54,003 nucleotides of DNA from an uncultured Hyphomicrobium sp. (GTDB taxonomy: Bacteria > Pseudomonadota > Alphaproteobacteria > Rhizobiales > Hyphomicrobiaceae): positions 1 through 54,003 of the forward strand of contig NZ_CADEFI010000023.1 in the NCBI RefSeq assembly GCF_902826555.1, written 5' to 3'. The number at the start of each line of letters is the position of its first letter. Positions within the stretch are counted from its first letter, which is position 1. The notes beneath the pieces were generated by a model. It was given only the letters and a program-made list of their open reading frames with translations. It was not told the DNA's origin and made no database searches. This document shows, in pieces, positions 1 to 8,232 of the stretch. Made by a program: the position numbers and the translations under genes.

Positions 1-88
1 CCTCGACTTCACCGCTAACGGCGTCTCCGGAACCGAGGACTTCGAGGATCTGCACATCTACGCCCTCGGCGGCGCGATCTTCTTCTAG
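1..88 (+). CDS. 3' end of a probable outer-membrane beta-barrel protein (partial)
   Basis: Only the last 28 codons are in the window, in the frame starting at base 2 and ending at a TAG at 86-88. The tail alternates hydrophobic and polar residues and ends in two phenylalanines (GGAIFF). A terminal aromatic residue after an amphipathic strand is typical of the last strand of outer-membrane porins and is what the BAM machinery recognises. The porin call is an inference from this tail alone. A clear terminator follows directly. Confidence 0.5.
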   Translation, partial: LDFTANGVSGTEDFEDLHIYALGGAIFF

Positions 89-98
89 GCTGGGGGAT

Positions 99-159
99 GT
101 AAGGGAGCATTTGGCTGCTTGTCCTCCTCCGGAGGTTGCCGGGTGCTCCCTTACTTTTT
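99..159 (+). terminator. Rho-independent terminator after the beta-barrel gene
   Basis: An 11-bp perfect stem, GTAAGGGAGCA at 99-109 against TGCTCCCTTAC at 144-154, encloses a loop of about 34 bases and runs directly into five T residues. It lies just after the stop at 88 and before the HTH gene, so it probably ends the upstream transcript. Confidence 0.75.
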
Positions 160-316
160 CGCCGATGCGTTTGGCCGAACGGCACTACTGGAGGGCAGCG
201 TTTTCCCAATCGCGCGGCCCTCTTTTTATTTGCAACAGGGCCCTCGGGCCCGAGGCAATCGCATCGCGCGCACACACGCACACTTGTTGAGCGCGCCGTC
301 CGCAAAGGAAGCCTGA

Positions 317-697
317 ATGACGCACCTCGAGCAAAACCACAACGTTCTCATCGCCGCGCGCAACCTCACCTCGCAGCAGAAGCGAATCCTGTTCCTTCTC
401 GCCCTCGGGCATCAGAACAAGGTGATCGGCGCCGCACTCGGTCTGACCGAAAGCTCGATCAAGTCCCATATGACTCAGATCCTGCACGCACTCTCCTGCT
501 CGAACCGAACGCAGGCCGCACTCGTCGCGTTGTGCCTCCAGCATCAGCTCAAGATCGACGATATTGTCGGGCGCCGCCGCGTGCTCACCGACGAGAGCAT
601 TCCGACCGACCACCAGCTGGATGCGGAGTTTCTCGGCGGACCCGCGCCGCGCCGGAAGATCGGCTACCCGTACGGTAACGGCGCGTCGACCTGCTGA
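317..697 (+). CDS. small LuxR-type helix-turn-helix regulator
   Basis: A 126-residue protein whose residues of about 15-78 form a LuxR/GerE-type DNA-binding domain, with the family pattern LTSQQKRIL, then GLTESSIKSHMTQIL, then a leucine/alanine-rich last helix. There is no receiver or autoinducer-binding domain, so it is a stand-alone HTH protein. The tail from about residue 90 is basic and looks disordered. The ATG is preceded by AAGGAAG at good spacing. It follows the terminator at 99-159 and is probably transcribed on its own. Target genes cannot be told from the sequence. Confidence 0.75.
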   Translation: MTHLEQNHNVLIAARNLTSQQKRILFLLALGHQNKVIGAALGLTESSIKSHMTQILHALSCSNRTQAALVALCLQHQLKIDDIVGRRRVLTDESIPTDHQLDAEFLGGPAPRRKIGYPYGNGASTC

Positions 698-767
698 GCC
701 CACGCGGGCCCTAGCGCGGCGGCTTTGCCGTCCGCGCTACCCTCGCTTTCTCTCATGAAAAGACGCG

Positions 768-1292
768 CTATTGCGCGGGAGCCGTGCCGAAGGCCGGATG
801 GCGTACCTTGTCGCCAGGCTTCAACCCCATGCGCTCGGCTGCACCACCGGCGATTTCGAGCACCGCCGTCACTGGCCCTTCGGAGGCGATGACCCGCTCC
901 GACAAAGGCTCGGTGCGTGCTTCGATGCGATGGACGGTGCCGTCGGCGCGGATGAACACCATATCGAGCGGGATGTAGGTATTGCGCATCCACATGGTGA
1001 GCTCGGTGGGCTGCTTATGCGGGAACAGCATACCTTTGGTTTCCGGCAAACTGGTCCGGTACATGAGGCCGTAGGCCTGCTTCTCCGGCGTTGCCGCGAC
1101 CTCGACGTCGAGGGCATGGACGCCGCTGGCGGTGACGAGCTCCAGGCGTTCCTCCTGGGCGGCCTTGCTTGCTGCGGCCGACGATTCGGCGAGGGCCGCG
1201 TCGGAGCGGACCACAGCTCCCGTCAGGGCTGCCGAAAAATGCAGAAGGGCCACCCCAACGGCAGCCCTCCTCGAATAGCGTACATCCCGCAT
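768..1292 (-). CDS. DUF192 family exported protein
   Basis: A 174-residue protein with an N-terminal hydrophobic export signal (about residues 10-35) and a DUF192 domain over roughly residues 48-170. The domain is recognised by YGLMYRTSLPETKGMLF, the MWMRNTYIPLDMVF segment and the VLEIAGGAAERMGLKPGD end. DUF192 proteins are small beta proteins of unknown function that are common in Alphaproteobacteria and often sit next to cold-shock genes. Here a double cold-shock protein lies immediately upstream on the same strand (gap about 64 bases), so the two are probably co-transcribed. Confidence 0.8.
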   Translation of the reverse strand: MRDVRYSRRAAVGVALLHFSAALTGAVVRSDAALAESSAAASKAAQEERLELVTASGVHALDVEVAATPEKQAYGLMYRTSLPETKGMLFPHKQPTELTMWMRNTYIPLDMVFIRADGTVHRIEARTEPLSERVIASEGPVTAVLEIAGGAAERMGLKPGDKVRHPAFGTAPAQ

Positions 1293-1356
1293 CGGTACAT
1301 CCCTATCGATCGCTGCCCGACATCATCACGGACGCCGGCGCCGATCAATGGACACG

Positions 1357-1959
1357 TCAGTGGGGCGACGTGATGCCCGTGGTCGAGCCGTCCGGCTTCA
1401 GCTCAGCGGCCATGCAACCCTTTGAGCCCATGCCCCAGCGAACCTGGACCATCTGACCGGGGCGCAGCTCGGTGAAGCCGAAGCGGCGCAGCGTTTCCAT
1501 GTGGACGAAGATGTCTGGCGTGCCCTCGCCCTTGGTCAGGAAGCCGAAACCGCGCACCCTGTTGAACCACTTGACGATCACGCGCTCCCAGTCGCTCTCT
1601 GGTTGTACGTGGACGTGTGTCCTTTGGGGCAGGAGCGAGGGGTGGATCGCGGTCGATTCGTCCATGGAGAGGATGCGGAAGGCCTGCATGCCCTTCGGAC
1701 GGCGAAGGACCTGGCAGTGGATGCGGGCCCCTTCGTAGGCGGTCTGATAGCCGCCGGCCCGGAGGCACGTGACGTGCAGCAGCACATCGGCAAGACCATT
1801 GTCGGGAACGATGAATCCGTATCCCTTCGCGACGTCAAACCACTTAATGATTCCAGCGATCTCGAAGACCTCGAGACCACCCTCTTCCAGGCGCTCGAGC
1901 TCGCCTTCAGCCAATACTCCGCCGCCCGGAAACTCCGGAGGTAGCTTGGAATCCCCCAT
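1357..1959 (-). CDS. cold-shock protein with two CSD domains
   Basis: A 200-residue protein with two cold-shock domains, at about residues 36-98 (GIIKWFDVAKGYGFIVP) and 127-189 (VIVKWFNRVRGFGFLT). Each has the RNP1-like KGYGFI / RGFGFL aromatic patch and an RNP2-like segment (VLLHV, IFVHM) that bind single-stranded nucleic acid. The double-CSD layout of about 200 residues is usual in Rhizobiales, unlike the single-domain 70-residue CspA. It likely acts as an RNA chaperone. The N-terminal 35 residues are acidic and not part of a domain. The DUF192 gene follows on the same strand. Confidence 0.88.
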   Translation of the reverse strand: MGDSKLPPEFPGGGVLAEGELERLEEGGLEVFEIAGIIKWFDVAKGYGFIVPDNGLADVLLHVTCLRAGGYQTAYEGARIHCQVLRRPKGMQAFRILSMDESTAIHPSLLPQRTHVHVQPESDWERVIVKWFNRVRGFGFLTKGEGTPDIFVHMETLRRFGFTELRPGQMVQVRWGMGSKGCMAAELKPDGSTTGITSPH

Positions 1960-2528
1960 CGTATTTTACCCCGCCTTACTTGGCCGATATTCACGGCCTA
2001 CGTTGAACTTATACGTCACTTCGACAGCGGTGCGGCCTCTGCCCTCTACATCGACCGCGTGCATGTCTTCCGCAACGATCCGAAGAATACCACCTCAAGT
2101 GATCGAGGCTAGCCCCCGGCCCCCGGACGAGACTTCTCGGGCGCATCGGCGCAAGGCATGTCCACATGAGTGCTGGTTTCTAAATCACTGAGTTCGTTTA
2201 CCATTTATTAGTATTCCAATGCTGCGGAAATTTTCTTCTATGCTCCCGGAACAGATGAACCGAACCTGTTGTCAACTGGGCTTTTGCGGGTCCGAGCACC
2301 CCTCCGGCCCAGGGGGTGATTCGCTCTCGCGAAGCCCCGTGACCAGGGCATTCGGCTCCGATCCGGAGGCGAATTGATGGCTCGCCGACGGTGCCCCTCC
2401 GGGCTGGGGATAACTCGATGGAAATGGAATAAGATTGAAATCCGAGCGATCCCGCCAACTTGGAGAAGTCCGCTGCCGATGTTCTGCCTGTGTTCTTCGT
2501 GTCTATTCTGCAACAATAGGGTGGCGAG
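1960..2528. other. intergenic region between divergent genes, no gene seen
   Basis: About 570 bases separate the cold-shock gene (minus strand) from the glyoxalase-like gene (plus strand). Short open frames here lack family resemblance. The segment of about 2190-2260 is AT-richer than its surroundings and may hold promoters. For the next gene, GGTGGCGAG directly upstream of the ATG at 2529 can serve as ribosome binding site. A cold-shock 5' UTR would fall at the left end, but I cannot support a defined structure. Confidence 0.5.
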
Positions 2529-2969
2529 ATGAGATTCCTCCATTCCATGGTCCGCGTTCGCGACCTCGAGGCGAGCCTCGCCTTCTACACGGGACTGCTC
2601 GGTCTGGTTGAAATCCGGCGGGTCGAAAATCGGGCGGGGCGCTTCACGCTAGTCTTCCTGGCGGCGCCGTTGGATCAGGCGCGTGCGGCCGACGAGTGGG
2701 CGCCTCTCCTCGAGCTCACCTACAATTGGGATCCCGAGGATTACGGCTCGGCCCGCAATTTCGGGCACCTGGCGTTCGAGGTGGACGATATCTATGCGAC
2801 ATGCGCGAAGCTCGCGGCAGGCGGAGTGACGATCCTGCGCCCGCCGCGAGATGGACGTATGGCGTTCATCCGCTCGCCAGACCAGATCTCCATCGAGCTG
2901 CTGCAGAAGGGGGCATCGCTCGCACAAGCAGAGCCTTGGGCCTCCATGCCAAACACGGGCACTTGGTAG
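2529..2969 (+). CDS. glyoxalase I-like (VOC superfamily) enzyme
   Basis: A 146-residue VOC-fold protein that closely follows lactoylglutathione lyase GloA: it opens with [18 protein letters not shown], and the four metal ligands expected of glyoxalase I are all present (His5, Glu62, His80, Glu123). GloA isomerises the hemithioacetal of methylglyoxal and glutathione to S-lactoylglutathione in the cytosol. The length and the four ligands fit a complete single-domain enzyme. It is monocistronic by position. The C-terminal 20 residues run past the usual family end and are not conserved. Confidence 0.82.
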   Translation: MRFLHSMVRVRDLEASLAFYTGLLGLVEIRRVENRAGRFTLVFLAAPLDQARAADEWAPLLELTYNWDPEDYGSARNFGHLAFEVDDIYATCAKLAAGGVTILRPPRDGRMAFIRSPDQISIELLQKGASLAQAEPWASMPNTGTW

Positions 2970-2989
2970 ACGTGGCGCTTGGTAAAGTT
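2962..2989. promoter_or_regulatory. candidate operator upstream of cysH (shared motif)
   Basis: CTTGGTA occurs twice in the same orientation (2962-2968 and 2978-2984). The second copy is part of TTGGTAAAGTT (2979-2989). The identical 11-mer lies upstream of cysJ at 11903-11913. Two sulfate-assimilation units sharing this motif suggests a common regulator, but the site is about 195 bases from the cysH start and this is inference from two sites. Confidence 0.35.
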
Positions 2990-3183
2990 GCGCGTTCGGT
3001 CCCTAAAAAAGCAAAGGCTGGCGCTGCACATGCTGCTCTGCAAGAAAACGTTCCCCTGGTTGGCTGTGGCGCAACAATTTTTCTCTATTGTTGTCGATAT
3101 GGAATGACATCCTATTCTTATTTCTCAGATCCCCTTTATTTAAGAACGCCATTTCATTAGGTTCCGGGGGATCGGAGGATTTC

Positions 3184-3987
3184 ATGACCAAGGCAAATGT
3201 TCGGGCACGCGCCGGTCGCTCGGCCGGGGCGGAGGCGGTGCATTCTGAGCCCGCGGCCGGCGAAGAGCTTGCGCGACAGCTCGACCAGACGCTTTCCGAG
3301 CTCGACAGTCTGGAAAAGCGTCTTTTGGCGATTGCCGACGCAATTCCGGGGCGGGTCACTTTTTCTACCAGCCTCGGTCTTGAGGACCAGGCCGTCCTGC
3401 ATGGAATCGCCGCGACCGAGCGCACCTTCGACGTGTTCACGCTCGATACCGGACGGCACTTCCCCGAGACGCTCGAGACACTGGACGCAAGCGAACTGCG
3501 CTACGGCCTCAAAGTGCGCGTTGTCTTTCCGGATGCCGCGGACGTTGAGCTGCTGGTCGCCCGCGACGGCATCATGGGCTTCCGCCAATCCATCGAGGCG
3601 CGGAAAGCCTGCTGCGAAGTGCGCAAGGTGCGTCCCCTGAACAAGGCGCTCGCAGGGGCCGCCGGCTGGATCACGGGCCTCAGGCGCGACCAGTCGTCCG
3701 GGCGCGCGCACGTCCCCTTTGCGACGTGGGATGGCGAGCATCAGCTCGTAAAGCTCAACCCCATCGCCGACTGGAGCCTTGAAAAGCTCGAGGCCTACAT
3801 CGAAGAGCATGCCGTTCCAGTGAACCCACTGCATGCACGCGGCTTCCCTTCCATCGGCTGCCAGCCGTGCACGCGTGCGATCCGCCCCGGTGAGGACATC
3901 CGCGCCGGCCGCTGGTGGTGGGAGAACGAGGACGGAAAAGAATGCGGGCTGCACAATCGCCCGAAGCCGAAAGAAGCACACGCATGA
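3184..3987 (+). CDS. cysH: adenylylsulfate (APS) reductase, iron-sulfur type
   Basis: A 267-residue reductase that turns activated sulfate into sulfite using thioredoxin, in the cytosol. The PP-loop-like substrate region ([11 protein letters not shown], residues 59-68) and LDTGRHFPE (88-96) are typical. The [4Fe-4S] ligands of the APS-using class are present: adjacent Cys143-Cys144 and Cys226/Cys229 (CQPC). The catalytic Cys254 lies in the C-terminal ECGLH motif. I chose the ATG at 3184 because GATCGGAGG precedes it; an in-frame TTG at 3088 would add a stretch that does not look coding. It overlaps cysD by four bases (ATGA). The Fe-S motif predicts APS rather than PAPS as substrate. Confidence 0.93.
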   Translation: MTKANVRARAGRSAGAEAVHSEPAAGEELARQLDQTLSELDSLEKRLLAIADAIPGRVTFSTSLGLEDQAVLHGIAATERTFDVFTLDTGRHFPETLETLDASELRYGLKVRVVFPDAADVELLVARDGIMGFRQSIEARKACCEVRKVRPLNKALAGAAGWITGLRRDQSSGRAHVPFATWDGEHQLVKLNPIADWSLEKLEAYIEEHAVPVNPLHARGFPSIGCQPCTRAIRPGEDIRAGRWWWENEDGKECGLHNRPKPKEAHA

Positions 3988-4889
3988 CGCAAGCGATATC
4001 GCATCTCGACCTGCTTGAAGCGGAGAGCATTCACATCTTCCGCGAGGCGGCCGCACAGTTCCGCAAGCCGGTGCTGCTCTACTCGATCGGCAAGGATTCC
4101 ACGGTGCTTCTGCATCTGGCGCGCAAAGCGTTCTGGCCGGGCAAGCTGCCGTTCCCGCTGCTCCATATCGACACGCGGTGGAAGTTCCGCGACATGATCG
4201 AGTTTCGCGACAAGACGGCGCGCGATTTCGATCTCGACCTCATCGTGCACACGAACGAGGACGGCGCGGCGAAGGGCATCAACCCGATCGACTATGCTCC
4301 GTCGGTCTATACCGACGTCATGAAGACGGTGCCGCTCAAGCAAGCCCTCGACAAATACGCGTTCGACGCCGCCTTTGGCGGAGCGCGCCGCGACGAGGAG
4401 GCGAGCCGCGCCAAGGAGCGCGTGTTCTCGTTCCGCGCCGAAGGACATCGCTGGGATCCACGCCGGCAACGGCCTGAGATGTGGCGGCTGCTTAACGGCC
4501 GGCTCGGTGCCGGCGAAACGGTGCGTGTGTTCCCGCTCTCCAACTGGACCGAGCGCGACGTGTGGCGCTACATCCTGCGCGAAAAGCTCGACGTGGTGCC
4601 GCTCTATTTCGCGGCCGAGCGCCCGACGATCATTCGCAATGGCCAGCTTCTGATGAAGGACGACGACCGCCTGACGCTCAAGCCGGGCGAAGAGCTCGTC
4701 AACCGGCGCGTGCGGTTCCGCACCCTCGGCTGCTATCCGCTGACCGCCGCCGTCGAATCCGACGCCGCCGACATCGAGAGCGTGGTGGCCGAAACGCTCG
4801 GCGCGCGCACCTCGGAGCGGCAGGGGCGTCTCATCGACCACGACCAGGCCGGCGCCATGGAGAAGAAGAAGCAGGAAGGGTATTTCTAA
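3984..4889 (+). CDS. cysD: sulfate adenylyltransferase subunit 2
   Basis: A 301-residue protein matching CysD along its whole length. It has the PP-loop [12 protein letters not shown] near residue 35, the [20 protein letters not shown] segment, and the usual end [12 protein letters not shown]. With CysN it makes adenylylsulfate (APS) from ATP and sulfate, driven by GTP hydrolysis in CysN. The ATG at 3984 overlaps the cysH stop, and the stop codon shares one base with the cysN ATG at 4889, so cysH, cysD and cysN are translationally coupled in one operon. Confidence 0.96.
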   Translation: MTQAISHLDLLEAESIHIFREAAAQFRKPVLLYSIGKDSTVLLHLARKAFWPGKLPFPLLHIDTRWKFRDMIEFRDKTARDFDLDLIVHTNEDGAAKGINPIDYAPSVYTDVMKTVPLKQALDKYAFDAAFGGARRDEEASRAKERVFSFRAEGHRWDPRRQRPEMWRLLNGRLGAGETVRVFPLSNWTERDVWRYILREKLDVVPLYFAAERPTIIRNGQLLMKDDDRLTLKPGEELVNRRVRFRTLGCYPLTAAVESDAADIESVVAETLGARTSERQGRLIDHDQAGAMEKKKQEGYF

Positions 4890-6448
4890 TGACCGCGCAC
4901 TCCAATGCCCTTCCGAAGTCGAAGGCCAAGGCGGCCAAAGCACCTCTCAAGGTCGTCTCCGACGAAACGTCCACCGCATCGTCGACCGCGGTCGATCTCT
5001 CGAAGATCGCGCCCGAGCTTTCCGGCATGCTGCGCATCCTCACGTGCGGATCGGTCGACGACGGCAAGTCGACGCTGATCGGCCGCCTGTTGTGGGATGC
5101 AACCGATCTCTACGACGATCAGCGCGAGACGATCGAGCGCGGCAAGAAGGTGGACGGCGGAAATCCGGATTTCAGCCTGCTCATGGACGGCCTCGTCGCC
5201 GAGCGCGAGCAGGGCATCACCATCGACATCGCGTGGCGCTACTTCGACACGGCGACGCGCCGCTTCGTGGTCATCGACAGCCCGGGGCACGAGCAATACA
5301 CGCGCAACATGGCGTCGGGCGCGTCTCACGCGGACGTCGCCATCCTGCTTATCGACGCGCGGCACGGCATCAAGAAGCAGACGCGCCGGCATGCCGCCAT
5401 TCTCGATCTCGTGGGTGTGAAGCGCGTCATTCTCGTCGCCAACAAGATGGATCTCGTCGACTGGTCGGAATCGGCGTTCCGCAAGATCGAAGCGGATTTC
5501 GAAACCTTCTCCTGGCGCTTCGGCTTCTGGGAGGTCACATCGATTCCGGCGGCAGCCGTGTCGGGCGACAACGTCGCGCGGCGGTCCGAGACCATGCCCT
5601 GGTACACGGGGCCGACGCTGCTCGAGCATCTCGAAGCGCTGCCAAGCCGCGTCACCGAGCCTACCGGGCCCTTCCGGTTTCCGGTGCAAACGGTGCTGCG
5701 CGACAGCCGCAACGATTTCCGCGGCCTCGCTGGAACGGTGAGCGGCGGCAGCGTGCGCGTCGGCGAGACCGTGGTCGATGCGCTGTCGAAGCGCAGTGCG
5801 AAAGTGCTTCGCATTGCCACCATGAGCGGGGATCTCGAACAGGCCTCGCAGGGACAGGCGGTGGCCATTCAGCTCGACACCGACATCGACGTGGCGCGCG
5901 GGGCCGTACTCTCCAAGGCCGATGCGCGTCCGGTGACGGCGCGCGTTCTCGAAGCGCGCCTGGTGTGGCTCAGCGAGACGCCATACGATCCGCGCGGCTC
6001 GTACCTTCTGCGCACCGCAACAGATCTGACCCCCGTCTCCAACCTCAAGATCCGGGCCCTGCTCGACCTCGAAACGCTCGAGACACATCCGGCCGATGCG
6101 TGCTCGACGAACGACATCGCACTTGCCGACATCGCTCTCGGGCGGCCGGCGGCCATCGATACCTTCGGCGACGCGCCGGAGACGGGCAGCTTCATGCTGG
6201 TCGATGCGATCACGGGCGCCTCCATAGCCGGCGGCGTGGTGAGCGTGGCCAAGGCGGAGGCGGCCGCTGCGGACGAGAACACCTTCCTGCTCACGCGCTC
6301 CATGTTGGCGCGGGGTCTCAACTCGGATCTCCGCGACAAGGCGCAATCGGAAGCCGAGTTCCGCAGGCGGGCGAACGAGGTCGCCCTGATCCTCCGGGCG
6401 GCCGGCGTTAACGTCGCCATCGAGAGTGCCGACGACTACTCGATCTAG
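4889..6448 (+). CDS. cysN: sulfate adenylyltransferase subunit 1 (GTPase)
   Basis: A 519-residue GTPase of the EF-Tu/CysN family. It has the P-loop GSVDDGKS (54-61), the DSPGHEQYTRNM switch II region, NKMDLVDW for guanine specificity, and the beta-barrel domains after it. It couples GTP hydrolysis to APS formation by CysD. An approximately 45-residue Lys/Ala/Ser-rich N-terminal extension precedes the G domain. The protein ends shortly after the beta barrels, so the APS-kinase (CysC) domain found in NodQ-type fusions is absent. That fits the APS-type CysH next door. The start is set by overlap with the cysD stop. Confidence 0.95.
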   Translation: MTAHSNALPKSKAKAAKAPLKVVSDETSTASSTAVDLSKIAPELSGMLRILTCGSVDDGKSTLIGRLLWDATDLYDDQRETIERGKKVDGGNPDFSLLMDGLVAEREQGITIDIAWRYFDTATRRFVVIDSPGHEQYTRNMASGASHADVAILLIDARHGIKKQTRRHAAILDLVGVKRVILVANKMDLVDWSESAFRKIEADFETFSWRFGFWEVTSIPAAAVSGDNVARRSETMPWYTGPTLLEHLEALPSRVTEPTGPFRFPVQTVLRDSRNDFRGLAGTVSGGSVRVGETVVDALSKRSAKVLRIATMSGDLEQASQGQAVAIQLDTDIDVARGAVLSKADARPVTARVLEARLVWLSETPYDPRGSYLLRTATDLTPVSNLKIRALLDLETLETHPADACSTNDIALADIALGRPAAIDTFGDAPETGSFMLVDAITGASIAGGVVSVAKAEAAAADENTFLLTRSMLARGLNSDLRDKAQSEAEFRRRANEVALILRAAGVNVAIESADDYSI

Positions 6449-6649
6449 GGCTCTCAAAGGACCGATGATTCACGCTTATGGCACTCTTCGCGCCGCCGAT
6501 TCACGTCGCGCCTGATAGGCGGCGCAACGATCGGGGCGACTAGAGCCTGAAGCGATCATGGTCTTGTCGCCTGCGGTGATTTCTTGATCGTCACATAAGC
6601 TCATCTCTGCTATCGGTTGGCGGCAATAACGGAAACACCGCCTACCAAC

Positions 6650-7390
6650 ATGGATGAAATCGCTCTCTACGTGATCATCGGCTTTGTGGCTCAGATGATC
6701 GACGGCGCCATCGGCATGGCCTATGGCGTGACCGCTACGTCGGTGCTGCTCAGCACCGGCGTGCCGCCCGCTACGGCGAGTGCCTGCGTGCACGCCGCCG
6801 AGACCTTCACCACGGGAGCGTCCGGTCTTGCGCACTGGAAGCTCGGCAACGTGGACCGGCAGCTCTTGTGGCGCCTTGCGCTCCCGGGCGCGATCGGCGG
6901 AGCAATCGGCGCCTATTTGCTGTCCGAGGTCAACGGCGACACGCTAAAGCCCTTCATCAGCGTCTATCTGATGCTGCTCGGTCTCGTCATCATCTGGAAG
7001 GCGCTCGCCAAGAAGCCGCTCGGGACGCCTCAATTGCGCACCGTGGCGCCGCTTGGCTTCTTCGGCGGCATACTCGATGCCATCGGCGGTGGTGGCTGGG
7101 GACCGATCGTGACCTCCACCCTGCTCGGGCAAGGCGCGACACCGCGCTATGCCATCGGCTCCGTCAACCTGGCCGAGTTCTTCGTCACGCTCGCGATCTC
7201 GACGACGTTTTTTCTCACGGTGGGCCTCGGGCTTTGGCCGATCATCACCGGGCTCATCATCGGCGGCGTGATTGCCGCTCCGTTTGCGGCGCTCGCGGCC
7301 AAGCACGTCCCAGCCAAAATGCTGATGCTCGTCGTCGGTTGCGTCGTCGTCGGCCTCAGCCTCAACACGCTCGTCAGAGCCTTGCAGTAG
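6650..7390 (+). CDS. TauE/SafE family anion transporter
   Basis: A 246-residue inner-membrane protein with about eight hydrophobic segments and the two family repeats, each opening with a Gly/Ala-rich stretch (GFVAQMIDGAIGMAYGV and FFGGILDAIGGGGWGP). TauE/SafE proteins export or import sulfite, sulfonates or other organic anions. Its position between cysN and a second TauE/SafE gene, only four bases downstream, points to movement of sulfur oxyanions. An in-frame TTG at 6617 would add 11 residues; I prefer the ATG at 6650, though no strong ribosome site decides it. Direction of transport and substrate are not visible. Confidence 0.82.
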   Translation: MDEIALYVIIGFVAQMIDGAIGMAYGVTATSVLLSTGVPPATASACVHAAETFTTGASGLAHWKLGNVDRQLLWRLALPGAIGGAIGAYLLSEVNGDTLKPFISVYLMLLGLVIIWKALAKKPLGTPQLRTVAPLGFFGGILDAIGGGGWGPIVTSTLLGQGATPRYAIGSVNLAEFFVTLAISTTFFLTVGLGLWPIITGLIIGGVIAAPFAALAAKHVPAKMLMLVVGCVVVGLSLNTLVRALQ

Positions 7391-7394
7391 TCCG

Positions 7395-8201
7395 ATGCTC
7401 GACACCTCTCTCCTTTCTCTCTGGTCACTCATCATTCCGGGCGGATTCGTGGTCGGCTTCCTGGTCGGCATGACAGGCGTCGGCGCAGGCTCGCTGATGA
7501 CACCGTTCCTCATCGCGCACGTCGGCGTGCAGCCCGCGCTCGCGGTCGGGACCGATCTCCTGTTCGCCTCGATCACGAAAGCCTCTGCGGCAGCGCCTCA
7601 CCACAACTTCGGGAACGTGAACTGGCGCATCGTGCGATGGCTCGCGGCGGGAAGCGTGCCGGGATCGGTCGCCATGCTGGCGCTGATCGAATGGCTGGAG
7701 CCCGACCTCGCGACGATGGCGCACGTCATCAAGAGCGCGCTCGTGGTAGCGCTGATCCTCAGCTCGGCGGCGATCCTCGTCTATCCGATGATGCTCAAGC
7801 GCAAGGCGATCAGCAGCGTCGAAGCGGGATCGGATCAGCCCGTGCGTCCGCTGCCGACGCTGCTGCTCGGACTGCTCCTCGGCTCCATCGTAACGCTGAC
7901 GTCGGTGGGTGCGGGCGCTATCGGCGTCGTGGTGCTGACGCTGCTTTATCCGGCGCTCAGGACGCGGCATCTCATCGGCACCGACATCGTGCACGCGGTT
8001 CCTCTGACGCTGGTGTCGGGCCTCGGCCATCTCAGCATGGGGAACACGAACTTTACGCTGCTCGGTCTGTTGCTGGTCGGCTCTCTGCCCGGGATCGCCA
8101 TCGGCTCCCGGCTGACGGGCAGGCTGCCGGACAAGCTTCTGCGAGCCGCGCTCGCCGCGATCCTCGTATTCGCCGCCTATCAGCTGTGGCTGAAGAGCTA
8201 G
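7395..8201 (+). CDS. TauE/SafE family anion transporter (second copy)
   Basis: A 268-residue membrane protein, again with about eight hydrophobic segments and the paired Gly-rich repeats (GGFVVGFLVGMTGVGAGSLM near residue 16; GLLLGSIVTLTSVGAGAIG near 158). It is clearly of the TauE/SafE family but not a recent duplicate of its neighbour, since the repeat sequences differ. The four-base spacing suggests coupled translation. It ends 31 bases from the convergent cysI stop. Sulfite or a related anion is the likely substrate, from context only. Confidence 0.82.
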   Translation: MLDTSLLSLWSLIIPGGFVVGFLVGMTGVGAGSLMTPFLIAHVGVQPALAVGTDLLFASITKASAAAPHHNFGNVNWRIVRWLAAGSVPGSVAMLALIEWLEPDLATMAHVIKSALVVALILSSAAILVYPMMLKRKAISSVEAGSDQPVRPLPTLLLGLLLGSIVTLTSVGAGAIGVVVLTLLYPALRTRHLIGTDIVHAVPLTLVSGLGHLSMGNTNFTLLGLLLVGSLPGIAIGSRLTGRLPDKLLRAALAAILVFAAYQLWLKS

Positions 8202-8232
8202 GCCGCGCGGCTCGCGCACCGCGCAGGCGACG

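Noticed and set aside
2198-2548. 116-codon minus-strand frame in the gap before the glyoxalase-like gene
   Set aside because: It overlaps the start of a well-supported gene, and the translation resembles no family.
3088-3183. possible 32-residue N-terminal extension of cysH from a TTG
   Set aside because: The stretch is AT-rich and hydrophobic, unlike CysH, and a good ribosome site fits the ATG at 3184.
2970-3183. riboswitch before cysH
   Set aside because: The leader is AT-rich, but I could not recognise a SAM-type or other known riboswitch core.
4886-6457. 523-codon minus-strand frame opposite cysN
   Set aside because: Shadow frame; cysN has a complete GTPase domain.
6490-6525. GCGCCGCC/GGCGGCGC inverted repeat after cysN
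   Set aside because: The 8-bp stem has a 20-base loop and no T-run; too weak to call a terminator in such GC-rich DNA.
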